DNA from: Aselliscus stoliczkanus
Lineage: Eukaryota; Chordata; Mammalia; Chiroptera; Hipposideridae
Length of the DNA stretch: 64,000 nucleotides
Assembly (NCBI GenBank): GCA_033961575.1
Contig: CM066738.1
Span: 66,315,478 to 66,379,477, forward strand
Direction: 5' to 3'
Both the position numbers and the translations under genes were made by a program. The notes beneath the pieces were generated by a model. That model had not been told where the DNA came from. It saw only the letters and a list, made by a program, of their open reading frames with translations, and made no database searches. Below, one piece after another: positions 21,888-34,340 of this stretch. How positions within the stretch are numbered: position 1 is the first letter of the stretch; each line of letters begins with the position of its first letter.

Positions 21888-22890
21888 TTCAACAACCACT
21901 AATCTGTATCCTGTCTTCACAGTTCTGCTTTTTCAAGAATGTCATATAGTTGGAATCATACAGTATGTAGCCTTTTCAGATTAGCTTCTTTCACTTAATA
22001 ATATGCATTTAAGGTTTCTCTGTATCTTACTATGGCTTGACATCTAATTTATTTTTAGCACTTAATAATATTCTATTGCCCAGATGTACCACAGTTTATT
22101 TATCCATTTACCTACTGAAGGTTGCTTCCAAGCTTTGGTAATTATGAATAAAGCTGCTATAAACATCTCCTTTCAGGTTTTTAAGTGGACTTTAGATTTC
22201 AACTCCTATAGGTAAATACTAAGGAACAAAATTGCTGAACCATATGGTAAGAATATGTTTAGTTTTGTAAGAAACCACCAAAATTTTTTTCAAAATGGCT
22301 GTATCATTTTCCAATTCCACTAGCAGTGAATGAGGGTTCGTGTTGCTCCACATCCTAATCAGCATTTAGTATTGTCAGTGTTTTGTGGCTATTCTAATAG
22401 GTGTGTAGTAGTATTTCATTGTTTTAAATTGCAATTCCATAAGGACATATGATGTAGAGCATCTTTTCTCTTGCTTATTTGCCATATTTAGAAGCTCCTC
22501 AACATATGATTGGGTAATGTCCTGATAAATCCATTGTAATTGAAAATATTGTAAATAAAAAATGCTTTTAATACGCTAGGCTCCTGAACATCATATCTTA
22601 TCCTAGTCAGTTTCTACTGCATGTGCATTGCTTTCACACTATTGTAAGGTTGAAAAATTGTGAGTCGAACCATCATAAGTTGGGGACCATCTGTGTATAA
22701 ATATATCTTTTTTGGAAAGGTATCTACTGAGATCTTTTGTTTATTTTCAAACTGAGTTTTTTATTGTTGAGTTTTAAGAGTTGTTTGTATAGTTTGGATA
22801 ATGATCCTCTATCTAATACTTCTTTTGCAAATACTTTCTCCCAGTCTGTGGCTTGTCTTCTCATTCTCTCGAAAGTGTCCTTTGAAGAGA
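21888..22890 (-). mobile_element. old L1 (L1M-type) fragments flanking a DNA transposon relic
   Basis: 21,888-22,494 and 22,700-22,890 are diverged minus-strand L1 ORF2 3' sequence ('atcatacagtatgtagcctt', 'tactttctcccagtctgtgg'). They are separated by a Tigger-like relic. Confidence 0.65.
22495..22700. mobile_element. Tigger/MER-type DNA transposon relic
   Basis: 'gtgagtcgaaccatcataag' followed by 'ttggggaccatctgtgta' resembles the terminal part of old pogo/Tigger-derived elements. The assignment is by recognition and the copy is degraded. Confidence 0.5.
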
Positions 22891-22910
22891 ACAAACAGCC
22901 TATATTTTGA

Positions 22911-22944
22911 CAACCGGAGTCCTACTTCAACCGGAGTCCTACTT
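22911..22944. repeat. perfect 17-bp tandem duplication
   Basis: caaccggagtcctactt occurs twice in immediate tandem (22,911-22,927 and 22,928-22,944) without a mismatch. Confidence 0.95.
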
Positions 22945-24640
22945 TAAGGAAACCAGAAAATAGAGTAAGTTTTTTGCACACTAGCCTTCCTAAGATTGGT
23001 ATTCTGTGTAAAGGAATAAGAGATGCCTCACAGGTTTCCTCCAAGGAAGAGCTAAAGGAAAATAAGTGATATGGACTTTTACCTTTATTTCATGCAAGTG
23101 ACTTAGATATCTAGCAGACAGCAGAACTTCAAGTACTTAGTTTTGAGAAGGGAGAAGGAGAAGGGAGAAGGTCAACAGAACAAGGCACCAGCAACATAGT
23201 ATAGTTAGTTCAAACTCGTTATTACTGTGTTACCTTACTGCGTGACCATGAGCAAGTTTCTTATTCTTTTTGAGAAACAACTTCTTTATCTCTAAAATAA
23301 GTGGAATATTACCTATTTTTGCAGGGTTGCTAGAGGATTAAATGCCATAGCACATGTAATGGTACCTAGTACAGAGCCTAGTTTTTGATACGTGTGCCCC
23401 ACATTACCCACTGCTTTTTGTTCTTCCTTTAGCAATCCTTTTTGTGGAGGGATTCAAGGCTACAAAATGAATAGCTATTTTAAAAGTTTATGAGTGATCC
23501 AATACCAATTTTAAACATATATACTGACTCTCAGTGACCATGTATATTACACACTTGGGTGTCTTTACAAAAGAAAAAATTTACCATATGTCTCTTCTAT
23601 TAAATCGCATTTAGGTCAAAAGGCCCATTTGAAAGGAGCCACTGAGGATGCAGAACCTAGTTTTAATAAAACACTATTCTGGATGATCGGAAGGAAAAAC
23701 AAACAAACTAATAGTTCCAAAGGTCATGATAAATGAATTAGGAAAGTAATCAAAATGGCTTAGTAAAGCAATGCTGTCATTCTTCATCTTAATGAATCTC
23801 TTAAAGAGTAAAAAAAAGGAGAAAGATGAAAGTAATTATTGACTGGGTACCTAGGTATTGGAGCTGCTGTTATCTCCAAGGAATATAGTTCATAAAGCTG
23901 AGACTGTAGGTTTATATACATATATATCACTTAGTTGCCTCAGAGCTGGGGAACTATATATTATGTTTACAATAAATACTTGTTTTAATGAACATGTTAT
24001 GTAGAACTCTATCTTTCTGTCACATCCTGCTAAACTTATAGAGCAAGTGTCTTGGGAGTTAGAACATGGAAATAGGTGTCAGAGGCTTGAGTCAGTTCTC
24101 ATTTCTACCATTTCTTGCTGAATAGAGAAGACATTAAATATCCTGCCATCAAACAACAAAAGAGGTGGAGGACACTAATGAAGGGAAAAAGTTATTAGAA
24201 AGAGTTTTTAAAAAGGAAAATGAATGATCCACAATATTATTATTGCTATGAGAAATCTAATAAACCCTCTTCCATTGTATTATAGGATGGTTTACTGGTG
24301 CAGATTTTATTTGCATCAACCCAATAGAACACTATTAGAACAGAAAAATTCCTGTTCATTTTAATGGTTGATGAGGAATATGCAGATTAGCCATGTCACT
24401 TTTTGAAACAGGTATTAAATCATCTTTTTTCAGTATATTGTAACTCATGATATAATAACCATAGTAATTTACATTTTAAATTTAAAGGCACTTATAAATT
24501 CTGTCATGAAAACATTATGAAGCCAGTATGGAAGTGTTATTCCATATTTTATATAAGAAATTATGTGTAATATATATGATATATATATATATAAATAGGT
24601 TATACAAACAGTGATTATATATGATTTTTTAAAACAGAAT
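22945..24640. other. unique sequence with one MIR
   Basis: No gene was seen. A sense MIR lies at about 23,190-23,400 ('gtgaccatgagcaagtttct', 'gggttgctagaggattaaat'). The rest is AT-rich and unassigned. Confidence 0.5.
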
Positions 24641-24960
24641 AAATATGCTACACATAGTTTTGTTATCAGATTCATTTTACTTAGTAGTATACTTTAAATA
24701 AGATTCATGTTATTGTATATTCTTCCATATTATTCTTAAAGGTTGCATAGATTCTTGAATTTAAATATGCCATAGTTTATTTAATCAAACTCTATACCTG
24801 GATTTTTAGGTCAGTTTCATTTTTTTAATAACCCTGTGGTAAATATATTTGTACCTAAGTCTCTGTGCTTCTCTATGATTACTTCCTTAGAATTAATTCC
24901 TAGTAGTGAAATTGATAAGTGAAGAATCAGAGCAACTTTAGGGCAAAAAAGTTTTGAATA
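24641..24960 (-). mobile_element. old L1-like fragment
   Basis: 'gccatagtttatttaatcaa' and 'ttaattcctagtagtgaaat' resemble old minus-strand L1M sequence. It is strongly diverged. Confidence 0.45.
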
Positions 24961-25493
24961 AACCTGAAACTCTTAAGGAAGTGTATTGTAGAAACAATCA
25001 AGATTAACCAGAATAACGGTGACTTTCTTGAAACTAGGGCAGCTCTAAGGATCAGAGCAGGGTATCACATGCCCAGAGAAGAACATTGTTAATACAACCC
25101 ATAATAGTTATTACTCAATCAGGGTTATGGTTGTAAAGAGAGCATTTTTTAAAAATCCACTTGAAATTAAGGGAGTGGATTTAAGACTAAACAAGGGATG
25201 TGCTTTTCCCAGTGGTTAGGCAACTAGATGTACCTTTCATGATGGACTGGAACGCAAAAGAGGATGTCATTTGTAAAGTTTTCTAGAAATCGTGGGGCAA
25301 CATTTTGCTGTTGTGGGATATATGCTACCATAGTATAATGGTTCTATTCATGTGGAAACAACAGGAAGAGGCAGGTTTTCCTAGTGACCATGACTGTAAA
25401 TTATTCTTTGGAGAAGAGATTTTAAGAGGCAGATATTTCATGCCTTCACCACACAGTGCAACAGAATTCACCTTTTTCAGAATGATTCTTTTT
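24961..25493. other. unassigned unique sequence
   Basis: No repeat or gene was recognised between the old L1-like fragment and the microsatellite. Confidence 0.4.
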
Positions 25494-25655
25494 TCTTCCT
25501 CCTCCTCCTCCTCCTCCTCCTCCTCCTCCTCCTCCTCCTCCTCCTCCTCCTCCTCCTCCTCCTCCTCCTCCTCTTCTTCTTCTTCTTCTTCTTCTTCTTC
25601 TTCTTCTTCTTCTTCTTCTTCTTCTTCTTCTTCTTCTTCTTTTTCTTCTTCTTGG
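25494..25655. repeat. (CCT)n/(CTT)n polypyrimidine tract
   Basis: About 160 bp of pure pyrimidine on the + strand: CCT units to about 25,571, then CTT units with one interruption near 25,640. The long poly-Ser and poly-Glu open frames across it are artefacts of the repeat. Confidence 0.97.
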
Positions 25656-25741
25656 TAGGGGAGGATCATTTTAGGATTGGCTTAGACACAACACATCCAT
25701 AGCATTTTATTAAATTCTGTTCTCAAAATGTTAAGCTTTGG

Positions 25742-25842
25742 GGCCGGCCGAGTGGCGCAGTGGTTAAGCGCTGGTTTGGGAAGCCAGTGGCCCTGGTTCA
25801 GTCCCACATATGAGGTCCAGTGACCCTGCCCTCAAAAAAAAA
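25742..25842 (+). mobile_element. short tRNA-derived SINE, young
   Basis: This is a complete short SINE. A perfect 17-bp target-site duplication (aaaatgttaagctttgg) lies at 25,725-25,741 and 25,843-25,859. Confidence 0.95.
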
Positions 25843-25860
25843 AAAATGTTAAGCTTTGGA

Positions 25861-26850
25861 TGGACTGTTCTCCAGGTATATTTTTCTGTCTGGACACAAC
25901 CTAAATGACAGACAGAAAGAGGCTCTGTAAATATCAGTTGTATCTTGAAACCCAAAACAACTTGGGGCCACATATCTGTCATTTCTATCACACACAGAGA
26001 GTATGTCAATCTCAGCTTCCCTTAACCCTGTTTGGCATCAAATCCTAAAGAATTTCAGCTGGAAAAAATAGCTTCATTCAGTCTTTGTGTCAATACTAAC
26101 CAAATCTGTATTTAGTACCTTACCTTCTCTAGGAGGTGAGGTGAGGAATTAGTCAAATGTCTGCAATTTAAACTCCTTGGGACGTTATAGCTTTACCGCA
26201 CCAATATTCTCAAAACTCCTGAGTATATCCATGCTGTATAATTGGGCAAGAACTTGAATTATGTTTAACAGAGGTGCTAGCAACCTCTCCCTGACACTTG
26301 TTCCAGAGCTTTCAGCTGTTGGCTGGTGTCTTGCTTCACCCTGGGCACATTATGTTTTTTGCAGAATTTGTTGCTTACAACCTGCCTCTAGGTTTTGCAC
26401 AGTTTCCTGCTGCACTGACCTCCATTCATCCTATTAGTCCTTTTGAATATTGACATCCACCTATGTTGGATCGAAGACACCATGTTGATTTGTATCCATG
26501 GAAAGACCATAAAGATGTTTACATTATTTCCTCCTGGACTTTGCCCCTCCCATCCAAATATATTCTCATCTCTCCTGTTTGCTTTTAAGATCTCGACACA
26601 CCTACTAGCAGAGGATGAATGAGTTATTGTACTGATGACCATGGCATACTGCAGGAAAAACACTGAATTAGCTGTCCCATTCTTAAGTATGAAAATGAGG
26701 GAAAAGTTTATTTATTGCAAATAATATAATATTCAATATAAATGACTTCTTTTACTACGTTACTTTCTATTGTCAATTTTACTTTCTGTCAATTTTGCAA
26801 ACACAAAGCAAGAATTTTTTTTCCTTCTTTAGTTACCTTTTGGTAAATAT
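25861..26850. other. unassigned unique sequence
   Basis: No repeat family recognised. The 91-residue minus-strand frame at 26,388-26,663 has no domain and no supporting signal. Confidence 0.4.
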
Positions 26851-26851
26851 A

Positions 26852-26932
26852 TTGGGTTGTTGGAAAAGTCATGATGTATTTTTTCTATGTTTTTCATTGC
26901 AAAAATGTGTCATGACTTTTCTGACAACCCAA
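26852..26932. mobile_element. 81-bp mariner-type MITE, copy 1
   Basis: The near-palindromic element has ends ttgggttgttggaaaagtc and its complement gacttttctgacaacccaa, giving terminal repeats of about 23 bp. TA flanks both sides. It has the size and style of MADE1, but with different terminal sequence. A second copy of exactly the same length is at 40,431. Confidence 0.9.
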
Positions 26933-26933
26933 T

Positions 26934-27516
26934 AATTCTTTACAATGGCATTCTGGAATTACTAAAGGCATAGTAATGGAAAAAGTATGAACTATCTTTA
27001 ATTTTGTTTGCTGATACTTTATGGAAGGGTTAATCAAAATCTATAATATTTTAATAACTTCAGTCAAACTTTCAGAAAATCTAAACAGTTACTATTGCCT
27101 TGCTTGGAGAGATGTATATGAAAAAATTTATATTTCTGTCCTTAAAATGATAGTTATGGGGATATATTAAAGGGAATTATGCTCTCCATGGGGGTACCTG
27201 AATATTGGAAGTGCCATTTTAGCCAAGTTTGTTGAATTAGTACTCCTACATATATTACTGTTCTATTTTATTTTAGTGGTAACATCTTTAAGATGAGGGG
27301 CAGAGGAAGAAAGAGGGAATATGATTACAGCCTATACCCTAAAATAATATATTTGTTGTTAAGTAAAGTAAATCCAGATACTTAAAATAATTACAACTGA
27401 GTGATGAAAAGCATTTAGATGTAGAGTTGTACATTTTTATATCTCAAATCAATATTGTTAAATTTGTTCATACATTTATATTTTATAAATTGAAATTGAA
27501 ACTATTTGAATTTAAG
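26934..27516. other. unassigned AT-rich sequence
   Basis: No repeat family or gene recognised. Confidence 0.4.
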
Positions 27517-28312
27517 ATAAACAAAACCACAATGAGGTAACATCTCTTACCTGTCAGAATGGCAATTATCAACAAGACAAGTAATAATAAGTGTTGGAGA
27601 GGCTGTGGAGAAAAAATGAACCCTCATACACTGCTGGTAGGAATATAAATTGATACAGCCACTATGGAGAACAGTATGGAAATTCCTCAAAAATTTAAAA
27701 ATAATGGATGGGCCTAGAGAATATTATGCTAATTGAATAAGTCAGATGGAGAAAGACAATTACCATATGATCTCACTTCTTTATGAAATCTAAAGAACAG
27801 AATAAATGAACAAAGAAAACAGAAATAGATTCAGAGATATAGGGAAAAATACTGATGGTTGCTAGATGGGAGAGGGTGGTGATGGGGGAGAAAGTAAAGG
27901 GATTAGAAAGTACAAATTAGTAGTCATAATATAGTCACAGGGTTATGAAATATTTTGGGTAATATAATCAATAATGTTGTAAATATTATATAGGGTGTCA
28001 GATGGGTACTGGACTTATGGAGAACACTTCATAGACTGTGTAGGTATCTGACTACTGCACTATACACCTGAAGCTGAAGCTGAATAATATTGAGTGGCAA
28101 CTATAATTATATATAATATATAATCATATATATTATATATATAAATTTTTCATGGCATGTGGAGTACAGCATAGGGGATATAGTCAATGGAATTGTAACA
28201 GCTATATATGATATCAGAGGGGTAGTAAATTGGGGGGGTTATCACTTTGTGAGGGGTGTAAATGTCTAACTATTGCATTGTTTTGTATGCCTGAAACTAA
28301 TATAATAAAAAA
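27517..28312 (+). mobile_element. L1 3' end, internally deleted
   Basis: 27,517-27,700 is ORF2 C-terminal sequence ('aataagtgttggagaggctg'). It then skips to 'gagaatattatgctaattga' and runs through the 3' UTR to an A-rich tail after 'tgcctgaaactaata'. (AT)n stretches lie at about 28,105-28,143. Confidence 0.85.
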
Positions 28313-28829
28313 GAAGCCTCCAAAGACTAGAAAGGAACAATAGTCATGGCCAGCATCAATGAACAAAGGCTTCCCCTGGTAATTAGAGACTGGTCAGCTG
28401 GACTCCTAGACACCTTCTGAAGATTTTTTGTATCAAGTTCTTCTAGTTCCTTCTTTCCCTTTTCCAGCATCCTGAGTCTTCTTTCTTTGTCTCAAATTCT
28501 GGTGCCACTGATGTTTTCCTGTACATAGCAGATAGGTGGAAGAAACTAAGGGAGAAAATAAGATAGTAAAAGAGGATAATACCTTAACTCAACATTTTTT
28601 TGAGGTAAGTCTTTGCATCTATAAATGAGGGTAGGTATGGCCCACATAAGTGACTCATAAATCTCACTGTGGCCTTACTAGAGGGAAATGCTGCATAGAA
28701 CAAGCTGGAAAAACAGCAGTGGTTAAGAGAGAAGGGTATGCTTTCCTCTACCAGATGGCTTGCTCATCCACTCTTGCACAGACCTTGTGGTTGCTGGCTG
28801 TGATCTCTTATGCCACTATTTCCACAACA
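28313..28829. other. unassigned unique sequence
   Basis: No repeat or gene recognised. Confidence 0.4.
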
Positions 28830-28980
28830 CAGGCATAACATTGTGCTTCCCTTTGTTGTGCTTCACTAATGTTGCAGTTTTTACAAATTGAAAGCAAGGC
28901 TCTCTATAAGCAAAAAGATTACAACTTGCTTTATTGCAGTGGCCTAGAAACAAACTCGAAATATCTTCAAGGTATGCCTG
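28830..28980 (-). mobile_element. Tigger-derived MITE
   Basis: The right end 'atatcttcaaggtatgcctg' followed by TA, with 'gctttattgcagtggcctag' before it, matches the Tigger1/pogo terminal sequence in reverse. The left end 'caggcata' is the partner. At about 151 bp it is a non-autonomous relic. Confidence 0.7.
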
Positions 28981-29118
28981 TATACCAGATCTTTTCATGC
29001 TTTTAGCTGTATTAGTTTGCATACTTCTAGCTGTAGAAGTTATTACTTGTTGTGTAACTAATTATTTCAAAACTTAATCTTAAAATAATAAATATATATT
29101 ATCTAAAAAAAAAAAAAA

Positions 29119-29712
29119 ATTAAGGGTATAATTACCATATGACCCAGCAATACCTCTCCTGGGTATCTACCCCAAAAATCTGAAAACATTTATCCATAAA
29201 GATATATTTATTATGATGTTCATTGCAGCATTATTCACAGTGGCCAAGACATTGGAAAAACTAAAGTGTTCTTCGATAGATGATTGGATAAAGAAGATGT
29301 GGCACATATGTACAATGGAATATTTCTCATCCATAAGAAAAGATGAAATGTGGCCATTTGCAACAATATTGATGGATCTTGAGATTATCTTGCTAAGTGA
29401 AGTAAGTCAGACAGAAAATGTTGATAACTATATGACTTCATTCATATATGGGATATAAAGCTGAAAGCAACAAAGGAACAAGAGAATCAAACAAAGAAGC
29501 AAAAACTCATAGATACAGACAATAGTTTAGTGGTTACCAGAGGGTAAGGGGGGAGAAGGGATGGTAAGAGAGGGTAAAGGGGGTGATGGAAGGAGAACTG
29601 ACTCTGGGTTGATGAAAACACAATACATATATAGATGATATAGAAATGTACACTTGAAACCTATATAATTTTACTAAACAATGCCACCCCAATAAATTTA
29701 ATTCAAAAAGGT
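29119..29712 (+). mobile_element. L1 ORF2 3' end and 3' UTR
   Basis: 'ccatatgacccagcaatacc' through an ORF2 C-terminal frame (FIAALFTVAKT, SSIDDWIKKMWHI) and into a 3' UTR ending 'aataaatttaattcaaaaa'. The 3' UTR is of a different type from the L1 ending at 28,312. The closest relatives here are at 43,260 and 52,485. Confidence 0.85.
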
Positions 29713-29799
29713 AAAAATAATCCAATTCTGACTATTTTCATTGAACCCTATACACATTCATGTACCTTGATTAGGTAACCCTCTCTCTATAGTAAGAGC

Positions 29800-30040
29800 A
29801 AAGTTTGGTTTAGAGGAAAGAGTGCTGGTCTTGAAGGTGGAATATTTAGGTTTAATCCAGATGTCCCTACCTACTAATCATGCAAATTTCCATGGAGTAA
29901 GTTATTTAAGTTAACATTTTCATATCTCAGTTTCATTATCTGTAAAAGAAAAACAAAAATAGTCAGCTTGCCAGGTTATTATGGTGATGGAATTTGAAAG
30001 TGACTAGTGTTAATACATGGTAGGTATTCTGTGCACATTT
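29800..30040 (+). mobile_element. MIR SINE
   Basis: The sense MIR core 'tctcagtttcattatctgta' is followed by the tail region 'ttaatacatggtaggtattc'. This is an ancient mammalian repeat. Confidence 0.65.
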
Positions 30041-33000
30041 CTTTTTGTTTTTCTTTCCTTTTAACAATTTCTAGACATTTTTAAGCATAGGTAGGACAAC
30101 ACAGAGTGGGGGTGTAATGGATGATGTTCAGGTGACCCTGAAGATCATATCTAACCTTAGTTTCTCTGACCAATAATTCATAAATGGACTTTGTCATTAC
30201 ACTGTTTTCATTCAACTCAATTTTATTGGCATTTACTATTTGCTATATACTATACTGTGTCCTTGGTTGGTATACAAGGGAGACTAAACCATGTGTGGAA
30301 CCCATTTGCCTCTTTACTGCCTTGCTTTTTCCCCCTCACAGTATACTGCCACCTTCTGACTACCTCATACGGAGCTTGTCCCTTTTCTGTCTCCAGTGGT
30401 GTGTTTTCCAGTGTCCTGTGCCTTTTCCTTAGTAGGGATTCACCTGTAACCTCCAATGTAAAACCAAGCTCAGTGGCTGCTGTGAAGAAATTAATATATT
30501 GAAGCACTCAGAGCAGTTGCTTGGCATTTTAAGTAAGTGCTCATCAGATTTTAGTTATTATTGTTTTCTGTCCATTCCCTGTGGACAGAGGCTTGGTTTA
30601 CTGGGTTGGCCACTTTCTGTTTGGTTCCTTTCTGGGCAAGAAGATCCCATGCTGTTTGTGAGGAATACAAGAAAGATCAGAGCAAGGATATGAGTCTCGG
30701 TATTTGGGTGAAAAACAATGTTGAAGTGACCTTTGTTAGATAAGAAACTACAGAGTTATCCATAGGACAAGCATATTCTATATAATAAAGTATTGATGAA
30801 TAAAACATTACTTACAATTTGTCATAGATTGTATTTATTTTGTCATACTTTTTGTATTTTTAAGTTTTGTGATCAGTTTGTATATACATATGTGTAAGAT
30901 CTCAAAAATTGAGAAAAGCTCCAGAGAAATATTGTCCATGCACAATCACATTTCCCTCATTGCCCAAACAACTCAGTTTATTTCTAACAAGAACATCAGA
31001 AAGCTCCTTACCATGAAAGAGTAACCTTTAAAGAGAAAACATGACAACCAGATAAACTACATACCATTTACAGAGGGATTCAGGGGAATTTATTTCATCT
31101 ATTTCCCTGACCTCCAGAGGAAATTATTCATTCTAGAAGGGCACAACTGATAGAGGAAGGAAGACTCAGAATGAAAAGAGACAACGCTTTGAACTGTGTT
31201 TATGAGAATGAGTCTAGATCCATGGATTTTCCAGTAAAAAGAGAGGTGGTAGGGCTAGATTATTTTAAAGAAGCTTTCCAGGTCAAACAGAGTGAGCTCT
31301 ACTGTGCTAAGCTATACTCTGTCTGTGCCCTTTAGGCAGAAATCACAAGCTCACTATCGGACTGCAAATACTTCACTAGATTAGTTCAGCAACTTCAACT
31401 CACTAGTCGTTGGATCTTCATTATTAACCCAATGACTGGCCAGTCTTCTAAGCTGTATCTATTATACCTGCAGAGATATTCTGTAGCAGAGATGTTTTAC
31501 CTCCCAGGATTGTGGTGAGGGACAAGTAAAGTAATGCATTTATCGATAGAAATGCTTAGAGAACGGCAAGTTTGTTTGTTAACATAAAGTGAAGTTGCAA
31601 AATGAAGGAACTAAGGGTTGACTGAGGATATTTCATTGATTTTGAGCTGGAAGAAAATGTGATATCTTGTGCCCCTTAGTCATTTACAGTGGAGGAAGCA
31701 GGTTATAGAGGTTAAGTGACTACCCAGTAAAGTTCCTCGTGGCTAACAAATAACAGAAAGCAAAGTGTCATGATTATGAATTCATGAACTTGGAGCTTTT
31801 GGTAATGTGAAAATTTATTAAAGAGAATAAAGCAACATAAAGGAAAAAAGAGGTTGCCTACAATAATATAACACCCTAATGGAGGCCATTGTGATATTTG
31901 TTCTTGAAGATTTTAACTACATAAGTAATAGTCATTTTACAAAAGAACAGTACACTGTAAATCAGGTGTTCCCATAAAATGGTAGAAATATGTATTTAAA
32001 TGAGGGAATAGTTATACTGTTTTCATTTAGGTGATGACTTTTGCTTTATCATAGGACTTTGGGGAGAAATTTCATTTATTTACCCTCACTGACTTAGTTT
32101 TCATATGAGTATATGCAGAACACCTCTTGATTTGGTGGTAATGAACCAGGCCCTCGATTTGCTTTATGTACAAATATATATTTCCAGCTCAATCACTGAG
32201 AAGTTGAAACGTATTTGTTTGTTATAAATGCAGCTTTTAAAGGAAATGCTAGAGAATATCTTACTTTATAGGATGCAGAAGAGATTCTATAAGCTCAGGA
32301 ACATGCAAAAAAAATGTTAATGTTGTATATGGATATGTCCTTAGGATGGCATGAATTTTCAAAATGTACCTGTGGTTAATTAGCATTGGTATTCATTGTA
32401 ACAAAGCAGTCCTTGCAGTGTGGATGATGTGAGTAGGAACTGGTAATCAGGTGAATTAGCAGATGAGTAATCAGAGAGATTGCAGAAAAATAGAAAAAAG
32501 AAAGAAAGAAGGATCAAGTACACTCTTCACAGGTATCTTTTAAAATGCTAATGGTCTATTCTTATAAGGAAAACATGCTCACTACAGAACATTTAGAAGA
32601 TATCAGTAATCACACAGGAAAAAGGGGGAAAAAAATCTGCAATCCTGTTATCCAGAGATAAGTACTACCAATTTAGTATGTAGCACTCCCCAGCTGTTTT
32701 CTCTCTATATAAATAGAGACATAAATAAACATGAAATATTACTGTTTTATAATCAGTCTTTTCCACCTACAATACCATAAATATGTTTTAATGTAATTAA
32801 ATACTGCATATTCTCTAAATCACATTCTAGGCAGAGATTCCTTGGGATCATTGGACCCAAATACCACACATTAAAAACTTGATTTATAAAATGTCTTATA
32901 TTCCTAGCAAGCTCCTACCTTGCATTGTTCCAGGCACATAAGAGATTTTACAATGATGATTTCATTGCAATATGGTACTATGAGATATATTTAAGGATAA

Positions 33001-33635
33001 TGGTTTGAACTTAGACCTGGGATTTGTGATTTTAAATTCATAGCACTGGTTCTCAGGCATACTTAAACTCACAACTTAGAAGTAACAAACCTTTTTCCCA
33101 AAAGCATTTCACTTATTTTGTTTTCCTTATAAAATGAGGAAATCTAGGGATTTTAGAAATTCTGGACAATGCATTATATAAGGCAATTGAATAAAGTTCT
33201 CTGAATTGTGATATATGGGTCATATTGATTAGGGCATGTGACTGAGGAACTATTTAAAAATGTATTTTGATTGCTTTAAAGCACCATGAATGAGGTGAAC
33301 CCCACTGTAAACATCCTAAAAATTGCTTCTATTCAGGATAAGTGTGACTGAGATAAACCATCACATTTTTATTAAAAGAATTAAATACCCTAAAGAAAGA
33401 AGAGAAGGAATATGGCTTTAATTCTAATGCATGATATAGAATGAATTACGTTTTTCTTTGAACTGGGGAAATTTTACTGGGATTCTGCTAAAATAGTAAT
33501 AGTAAACAATAATGTAAGGATTCAAAATAATTTTAAAAATAGTAGGCTTATTCATAAATGTGTTCTGTCATTTATTTATTTACTTAAAAATATTCAATAC
33601 CTAGTATATGCCAGCCTCAGCTCAATTTTTTAAAA
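30041..33635. other. long stretch of mostly unique sequence
   Basis: About 3.6 kb with no young transposon and no recognisable gene. Old fragments may lie at about 31,690-31,740 (MIR-like), 32,520-32,890 (old LINE-like, 'ttatccagagataagtacta') and 32,930-33,090 (MIR-like). Short open frames at 30,184-30,743 overlap in several frames and carry no domain. Confidence 0.45.
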
Positions 33636-33924
33636 TATTTTTATTTTTCAATACAGTTGTCATACAATATTATATTAGTTTCAGGTGTACAACACAGTGA
33701 GTAGACATTTATATAACTTATGAAGTGATAAATCCAGTATCCATCTGACCCCATACATAGTTATTATGATACCAAAGACTATATTCCCCATGCTATATTA
33801 TACATCCCCATGACTATTTTGTAACTACCAATTTGTATGTCTTAATCCCCTCTCCCTTTTCACCCACCCCCTAAACCCTCCCCATCCAGTACCCATCAAC
33901 ATGTCTGTATCCATAAGCTAATTT

Positions 33925-34340
33925 TTTTAAAATTGGGGAATTGGGGGAGGGGAACCAGCTGAGTTGTTCTTCAATCTTAGTGGAGGGTGCCAGTTTCCAT
34001 CTGGCTGCCCATTGGCAGTTCATGGACTCTAAGTTGTGTGGGTGGGCATAGCCACCATCTCATGTTGGAGTTGAACTAGCAGCCTTGTTGTTAAGAGTGC
34101 ATGCCCTATCCACTGAGCCATCCGGGTGGCAGCTCAGCTCAAGGTGCTGAGTTCAGTCTTAGTTGTGGGTGGGCATAGCCCATCATCAAACAGGCAGTCT
34201 TGTTAGGAGCATGAGCTCTCGCCAGCTGAGCCACCCGGCTCAGCATCACTGGCCCATGTGGGAATTGAACCGGTGGCCCTGTTGCTCAGAGCTTGCATTC
34301 TTAAGCTAACTCTTAACCCACTGAGCCACTCGGCCGGTCC
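33925..34340 (-). mobile_element. multi-headed tRNA-derived SINE
   Basis: In antisense, three tRNA-like heads can be seen, ending 'actgagccatccgggtggca' (about 34,130), 'gctgagccacccggctcagc' (about 34,240) and 'actgagccactcggccggtc' (about 34,338). The tail is at the left. tccataagctaattttt at about 33,910 is repeated as tccataaagtaattttt at about 34,341, so the unit inserted whole. Confidence 0.75.

Noticed and set aside
25305..25669. Long poly-Ser (+) and poly-Glu (-) open frames
   Set aside because: They are translations of the CCT/CTT microsatellite.
26388..26663. 91-residue minus-strand open frame in unique DNA
   Set aside because: It has no domain, no splice or promoter context and a length expected by chance.
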